From: Branchiostoma belcheri
Lineage: Eukaryota > Chordata > Leptocardii > Amphioxiformes > Branchiostomatidae
NCBI RefSeq assembly: GCF_001625305.1
Contig: NW_017802436.1
Location: 176,107-240,106 of the forward strand
Direction: 5' to 3'
DNA length: 64,000 nt
In this document: piece after piece, positions 62,301-64,000 of the stretch
How positions within the stretch are numbered: position 1 is the first letter of the stretch
Layout: every line of letters begins with the position of its first letter
Translations under genes and position numbers: made by a program
The notes under the pieces: generated by a model
Databases searched by the model: none
What the model was told of the DNA's origin: nothing
Seen by the model: the letters and a program-made list of their open reading frames with translations, nothing else

Positions 62301-63809
62301 ACTGGTTGTACTTGTGGATTCCACTCAGCCACTTGGCAGCGTCCTTCCCGGAAGTTTCTTTCCCGTAAAACTTTTCCAGGAAGTCAGTGTAGCGGACTGT
62401 ACCATTTGGGTTCAGCTGGCACTGTGGGGGGGGGTGGATAAGAAAGGCATAATTAGAATTAGAATGTTCCTCCTAGAATATTCTATTTTCTATGTATTGT
62501 ATTATTATAGTATTTTATAACTACCTTTGTAGAAAAATGATGGAGAGGGCGGGCGAAAAGAATAAAAACAGGCCTAGGCATCCTATTATGGCCCAAAATG
62601 GTAGGATAGGAGCCATGAAGTCAACACACCAGGCTGGTTCAAAATTTAAACAATGAATCTTGAACTTTTAATGATACCACTGCATTGAAAGATGGAATAA
62701 ATGTAACAACTAGGAAGAAAAGGACTGTTTTCAACTGTTCAGGGCAAAATATGAGCAATTTTTGCAGTTGATTCTGAATTTTTTTTTCAAATCAGAAAAA
62801 AATGAAGCGGGCAAATCCGTTAAATTGGTGTGGCCTAATTGGCCTGAAACAAATAATACAATGTAAATAAGTAAATAAATAGAAGTTTTGAGTTTACCTT
62901 GGCCAGGATGGCTTCAAACTGGTCCGTTGTGAGGGGGAAGCAAAATGTCTCAAGCACGCGACGAAACTCCCCCTTCGTGATGTTCAGCGACTGGTCCACA
63001 TCATACGTCTGGAACGCCTGCGTGGATTTAAAAAAAGACTTAGTCTTTATTGTCTGTTGTCATTTACAGTCTTAAAAATGGCCTCTTTGCATTCTTATTA
63101 CAAAATAATATTAATAGTAAATAGTAAAAGTGTTTAGTTTTCCCACACTGTTTGTGCTTACAGTGATAGTCACCCTGTCAGATTATTTCTGATATATATG
63201 GAGGCCCGCATGCCCTTTTCCGTAGAGCGTTATCGGACGTTTTAATTCTACGTAGAGCGTAGACGGACTGCTCCAATATTTTTGCGTAGAGCGTATTCAG
63301 CGGTTTAATTCTTCGTAAAGAGTTGTAGCCACTTGGAATTTATCGTAAAGCGTAATCGAGAGGTTTCCAAATTCAGCGTAGAGCAGTGGTCGAAATACTT
63401 TTTTTCAGTGCTCTGCAATATTGCAGAAGAGTCAAAATTTCGTCCTGCAATTTGGAAACACTTTCTGCAACTACACAAGCCCCCATATTACAACCTTCTG
63501 AAACCAATAATGCCTATTCTTACATCATATATATATAACGTTAACGGTAATAGTTATAGCTTTGTAAATCTGTAGCATTACTGAAATTCTTCAAAATATC
63601 AATCTTTTAAATATGTTCGGACCGTAAAACTTTATCGGTCCGGTCCAAAAAAACCGAAACGTCGGTGGACCGGTTTTTTGACCGGAACAAAAATCCATAT
63701 TTGTTGTTACTGAATAACTGATGATCACTACATACAAAGAAGCCTGCCAGGAAAATGAAAATCCAGCCTTCAAATAAAAGAAGTTTACCTTAGTCTCCGT
63801 CTCTCTCAT
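41400..63809 (-). CDS. EFCAB6: EFCAB6-like multi-EF-hand protein, whole gene
   Basis: At least 27 exons on the minus strand give about 1790 residues plus whatever the 901-base gap hides. The protein is a chain of roughly twenty EF-hand or EF-like units. Many are split between two exons after an F-helix of the type [LM]-[ST]-D-x-[QE]-F. Some loops keep full calcium ligands (DDDRDGKVSRKE, DYNRDGKIQRHE, DFNKDGTVDIRE); many are degenerate. This layout is that of EFCAB6 (DJBP, 1501 residues in human), known from testis and as a partner of DJ-1 and the androgen receptor. The main difference is one 1263-nt exon without EF-hands. The last exon ends FLRAYLSQ-stop. All exon phases agree outside the gap. 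Confidence 0.88.
42252..42297 (-). repeat. Copy of the 42447-42631 exon's 3' end
   Basis: Repeats the exon's last ~40 nt (reads ILQRKKLQTPRFS) with its GTAAGT donor. It abuts the intron side of the small exon 42307-42366. Confidence 0.85.
42775..42885. mobile_element. Dispersed repeat with CTGAGGAAGGTGTCTGATAG core
   Basis: Core CAGTCAGAAGCTCTGAGGAA-GGTGTCTGATAGACATCGAAACG with flanks that are reverse complements (CTTACACAACCAGTAAGG and its match). Other copies at 44095-44310 (both orientations) and 61885-62095. A variant with GGTGACAGACGGTCACTGAAACG is at 45220-45290. Confidence 0.78.
44722..44770 (-). repeat. Copy of the 44362-44589 exon's 5' end
   Basis: Repeats about 45 nt of the exon start with its CCCACAG acceptor (reads ATQNWLEDVQKAAK with silent changes), about 150 bp upstream in gene orientation. 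Confidence 0.85.
44885..45200. repeat. GAGTGAGTGAGTGAATGAGTAAGA minisatellite
   Basis: About a dozen units of roughly 26 bp made of GAGT tetramers with AATGAGTAAGAGT spacers. Intronic, low complexity. Confidence 0.96.
46911..47194 (+). mobile_element. tRNA-derived SINE
   Basis: The best-preserved head: A-box TAGCTCAATTGG (about 46924-46935) and B-box GAGTTCAAACCCC, with a body shared with 7551-7838 and an end of CTTTAACTTTAACTT. It lies antisense in an intron of the EF-hand gene. Confidence 0.88.
47900..48425. repeat. Two tandem ~245-bp units beside the giant exon
   Basis: Two diverged copies, joined near 48178, share CATCTATCAATGCCATCTGT, GACAGATGCTTTC, GTGTAGGGGGTTC and CTAAAAACCCCTTTCACAGC. 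The second unit ends next to the giant exon's donor; the first repeats the same edge, slightly degraded. Confidence 0.85.
48445..49707 (-). CDS. EFCAB6: EFCAB6-like giant exon with GxGVIPD repeats
   Basis: A 1263-nt exon of 421 residues. Acceptor CATTGCAG and donor CAG/GTTTGA match the phase-2 neighbours exactly: upstream EQQL-K, downstream YY-R-DKFREYY. It has no EF-hand. A short motif, [AR]-x-x-L-x-x-x-G-[VIL]-I-P-[DE], recurs about seven times: REALFAGGVIPD, REVLMGNGVIPD twice, KQVLLGNGVIPD, KFLDAGLIFER, LRLLANGIIPE and KEVFLGRGLIPD. Two units sit in a longer duplicate of about 57 residues with TYATSDGK and DKFAF-NGH. The rest is charged, polar and probably disordered. RKVTFADK resembles a PP1-docking RVxF motif. 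I know no named domain like it. The exon also reads on to a TGA at 48405 if unspliced. Confidence 0.85.
49722..49980. repeat. 30-bp minisatellite next to the giant exon acceptor
   Basis: About nine units of GGTCAAAGGTTATGCCTCGG-CTACAA or the TTTTGTCTTGGCTACA variant. On the coding strand it lies just upstream of the acceptor of the 1263-nt exon, replacing a normal polypyrimidine tract. Confidence 0.95.
50297..53934 (-). CDS. EFCAB6: EFCAB6-like exons 14-18, interrupted by assembly gap
   Basis: Exons 53813-53934, 53405-53531, 52819-52937 and 50297-50527, with at least one more hidden in the N gap. Exon 16 ends MTDEEFSR and would need a continuation of the type LWxxYD. The exon at 50297-50527 starts YDVDQKGYLTHGEF. 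The bridging exon must end in LTxAEFNKLWTR, whose coding tail is seen twice beside the gap (minus strand at about 51682-51729 and 51764-51812). Exon 18 ends with a Gln/His-rich stretch and VEQQL before a GTAAGT donor. Confidence 0.82.
50892..51554. mobile_element. Harbinger-like DNA element with inverted termini
   Basis: About 660 bp with CCCCGTTCACAGTGAAA termini in inverted orientation and subterminal GATCCGGATC/GATCGGGATCGG repeats. It carries a short reading frame on the plus strand for a Myb/SANT-like DNA-binding segment. No transposase is present, so it is a nonautonomous remnant. Confidence 0.75.
51275..51436 (+). pseudogene. Fragment of Harbinger Myb/SANT-like protein
   Basis: A 53-codon frame from ATG: MANRKKASGSTWRGEETRLL then ISLWGREDTQRKLG and NKDIFEQISREM, stopping at TAG. 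The pattern W-x-x-E-E-T-x-x-L-I-x-L-W-G with NKxIFExIS is that of the trihelix/Myb-like partner protein of PIF/Harbinger transposons. Only the first part of the domain is present. Confidence 0.7.
51640..51845 (-). repeat. 80-bp tandem units holding an EF-hand exon end, cut by gap
   Basis: Each unit combines a (CAAA)n tract with the reverse complement of an exon tail. On the minus strand the tails read FTLPLTNAEFNKLWTR and FTFPLTRAEFNKLWTR followed by GTGGG. The array enters the N gap. One unit is probably the real exon end, or the real exon is in the gap. Confidence 0.8.
51846..52746. other. Assembly gap (901 N)
   Basis: Unsequenced, flanked by (CAAA)n-type repeats on one side and (CATC)n on the other, which explains the failure. 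It should contain at least one EFCAB6-like exon. Confidence 0.98.
52747..52816. repeat. (CATC)n and (CCTT)n microsatellite
   Basis: Pure CATC units followed by CCTTCCCTCC pyrimidine tract, ending right at the donor of exon 52819-52937. Confidence 0.95.
53982..54326. mobile_element. hAT-like MITE candidate
   Basis: Termini CAGGGCTCGAAAT and ATTTCGAGCCCT are inverted, and the interior repeats GTGCACC motifs. The CAGGG terminus is typical of hAT elements. Noncoding; related half-copies near 28160 and 63385. Confidence 0.68.
54358..54400 (-). repeat. Copy of exon 53813-53934 5' end
   Basis: Repeats about 30 nt of the exon start (ILEDNGMFMD region) and its GTTAG acceptor area, about 430 bp upstream in gene orientation. 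Confidence 0.83.
55037..59674 (-). CDS. EFCAB6: EFCAB6-like exons 7-13
   Basis: Exons 59526-59674, 58827-58943, 58021-58141, 56988-57158, 55999-56234, 55572-55739 and 55037-55208. EF-hand units: FLAFDATNSGYISIEDL (exon 7), FDDDRDGKVSRKEL across the exon 9/10 junction, LDPLHEGFISYKKFLDLF (10), FDPDATGTITRREL (11) and YDKTGRGRVSKKDF (13). Exon 8 uses donor GTCAGT, chosen because it keeps phase with exon 9. Truncated copies of the edges of exons 7, 8, 9 and 11 lie in flanking introns. Confidence 0.88.
55225..55365. repeat. CAATCAATCAA / GATCAATCGA-rich tract
   Basis: Imperfect tetranucleotide (ATCA)n sequence, low complexity, in an EFCAB6-like intron. Confidence 0.8.
56567..56614 (-). repeat. 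Copy of exon 55999-56234 5' end
   Basis: GTGTGGAGAACAGCCACTTG plus CCTCCTAGTGGGGG and the following ~25 nt repeat the exon start, acceptor and adjacent intron. Confidence 0.87.
57270..58016 (-). repeat. Array of copies of the exon 9 donor end
   Basis: Five to six units of roughly 100-150 bp downstream of exon 58021-58141 repeat its last ~40 nt. Donor-like TTACATCATCGAAAACAAGG and its variants are seen at 57365, 57595, 57690 and 57885. Units alternate with GTTTAGAAAGGCTGGATTGTAG-type intron sequence. Confidence 0.88.
58230..58472. mobile_element. piggyBac-like MITE
   Basis: Left end TTAA-CCCTTGTCCTG and right end CAGGACAAGGG-TTAT are inverted and flanked by TTAA or a one-base variant, the target site of piggyBac elements. 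About 235 bp of noncoding interior. The fragment at 11258-11360 shares its left 100 bp. Confidence 0.75.
58560..58800 (-). repeat. Tandem duplication including exon 8's 3' end
   Basis: 58674-58722 repeats part of exon 58827-58943 (CTGACTTCCTATTTGCCTCA, GGTTTGATGGGGATGGT). Flanking CACAAGGCAGTGCAGTGGCC and (ACAA)n segments occur in both units. Confidence 0.85.
59752..59930. mobile_element. Fold-back element, second copy
   Basis: Same palindromic sequence as 22578-22803, lacking the outermost part of the right arm after TATTTCTCAA. Confidence 0.88.
60091..60136 (-). repeat. Copy of exon 59526-59674 5' end
   Basis: GAAAAGCCTTCTTCACATTC through CTTCATTTGTAGA repeats the exon start and its CTACAG acceptor (as CTACAA), about 430 bp upstream in gene orientation. 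Confidence 0.82.
60849..63809 (-). CDS. EFCAB6: EFCAB6-like exons 1-6 (N-terminal part)
   Basis: Exons 63789-63809, 62898-63017, 62245-62421, 61666-61802, 61261-61379 and 60849-60976. The first codes only MRETETK before a GTAAAC donor and fits exon 2 in phase 0, but is short enough to be doubtful; the true start may lie upstream. Exon 2 gives AFQTYDVDQSLNITKGEF, a degenerate EF loop. Exon 4 has the canonical loop DYNRDGKIQRHE. Exon 5 has YDFQHTGVVEYTEFL. Exon 6 is a Glu/Lys/Gln-rich helix (WQQVEEERKKQVAKQAL). Confidence 0.82.
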
Positions 63810-64000
63810 TTTGCAACAATATTTTCCCGTATTTTGCTACCGATAGTCATCTAGAAATCATAAAGGACAAGTCTACGGGCCGTGCTTGGTTCGGATCGAG
63901 CCGAAAATCAGATTTTACACCATATGGTCACAATGTGATGCACGTAAATTTTCACTCGAAATGAGAAATTAACGCCCAACAAAACGGACCATTAGGTTCC
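63018..64000. other. Upstream end of the EFCAB6-like gene
   Basis: Apart from the seven-codon exon candidate at 63789-63809, this holds AT-rich unique sequence. A short repeat of CGTAGAGCGTA units (63225-63385) and a CGGTCCGG-rich patch near 63610-63680 are also present. If 63809 is the true start, the promoter lies at 63810-64000. Confidence 0.4.

Overview
The window is animal genomic DNA with small exons, GT-AG introns, many dispersed repeats and two assembly gaps (N at 32279-32298 and 51846-52746). A TERF1/2-type telomere protein (TRFH plus telobox Myb), a chordate-like Argonaute, TTC36 and an EFCAB6-like gene, together with the compact repeat-rich introns, point to an invertebrate chordate. 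A lancelet (Branchiostoma) is my best guess. That is inference; no database was searched.

Layout: (1) 1-2832 is an inverted, decayed copy of Argonaute exons 11-15, bounded on both sides by telomere-like hexamer arrays. (2) 3827-18369 (+) is a complete Argonaute slicer gene of 21 exons. Its exon for the first catalytic aspartate exists in two intact, equally long versions 64 bp apart. (3) 20797-23183 (-) is TTC36, divergent from (4) 23879-28116 (+), a 7-exon major facilitator transporter. (5) 29115-29552 (-) is a small protein with a single BIR domain. (6) 32527-38151 (+) is a 9-exon telomeric repeat-binding factor. (7) 41400-63809 (-) is a long EFCAB6-like multi-EF-hand gene of at least 27 exons. 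One exon, of 1263 nt, encodes 421 residues with a repeated G-x-G-V-I-P-D motif that is not an EF-hand.

Exon borders were set by translating both sides and requiring matching splice phase. For Argonaute, TTC36, the transporter, the telomere factor and the EF-hand gene every exon length agrees with the phases of its neighbours, except across the 901-base gap.

Three themes cut across genes. First, nearly every gene carries decayed partial copies of its own exon edges, splice site included, in the adjacent intron. Second, telomere-like G-rich repeats recur, notably at the breakpoints of the inverted Argonaute copy. Third, perfect RFX X-box sequences occur as an array over the Argonaute stop codon and 3'UTR and again inside a dispersed repeat family. 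No operon, CRISPR array, rRNA or functional tRNA gene was seen; tRNA-like sequences are heads of SINEs.
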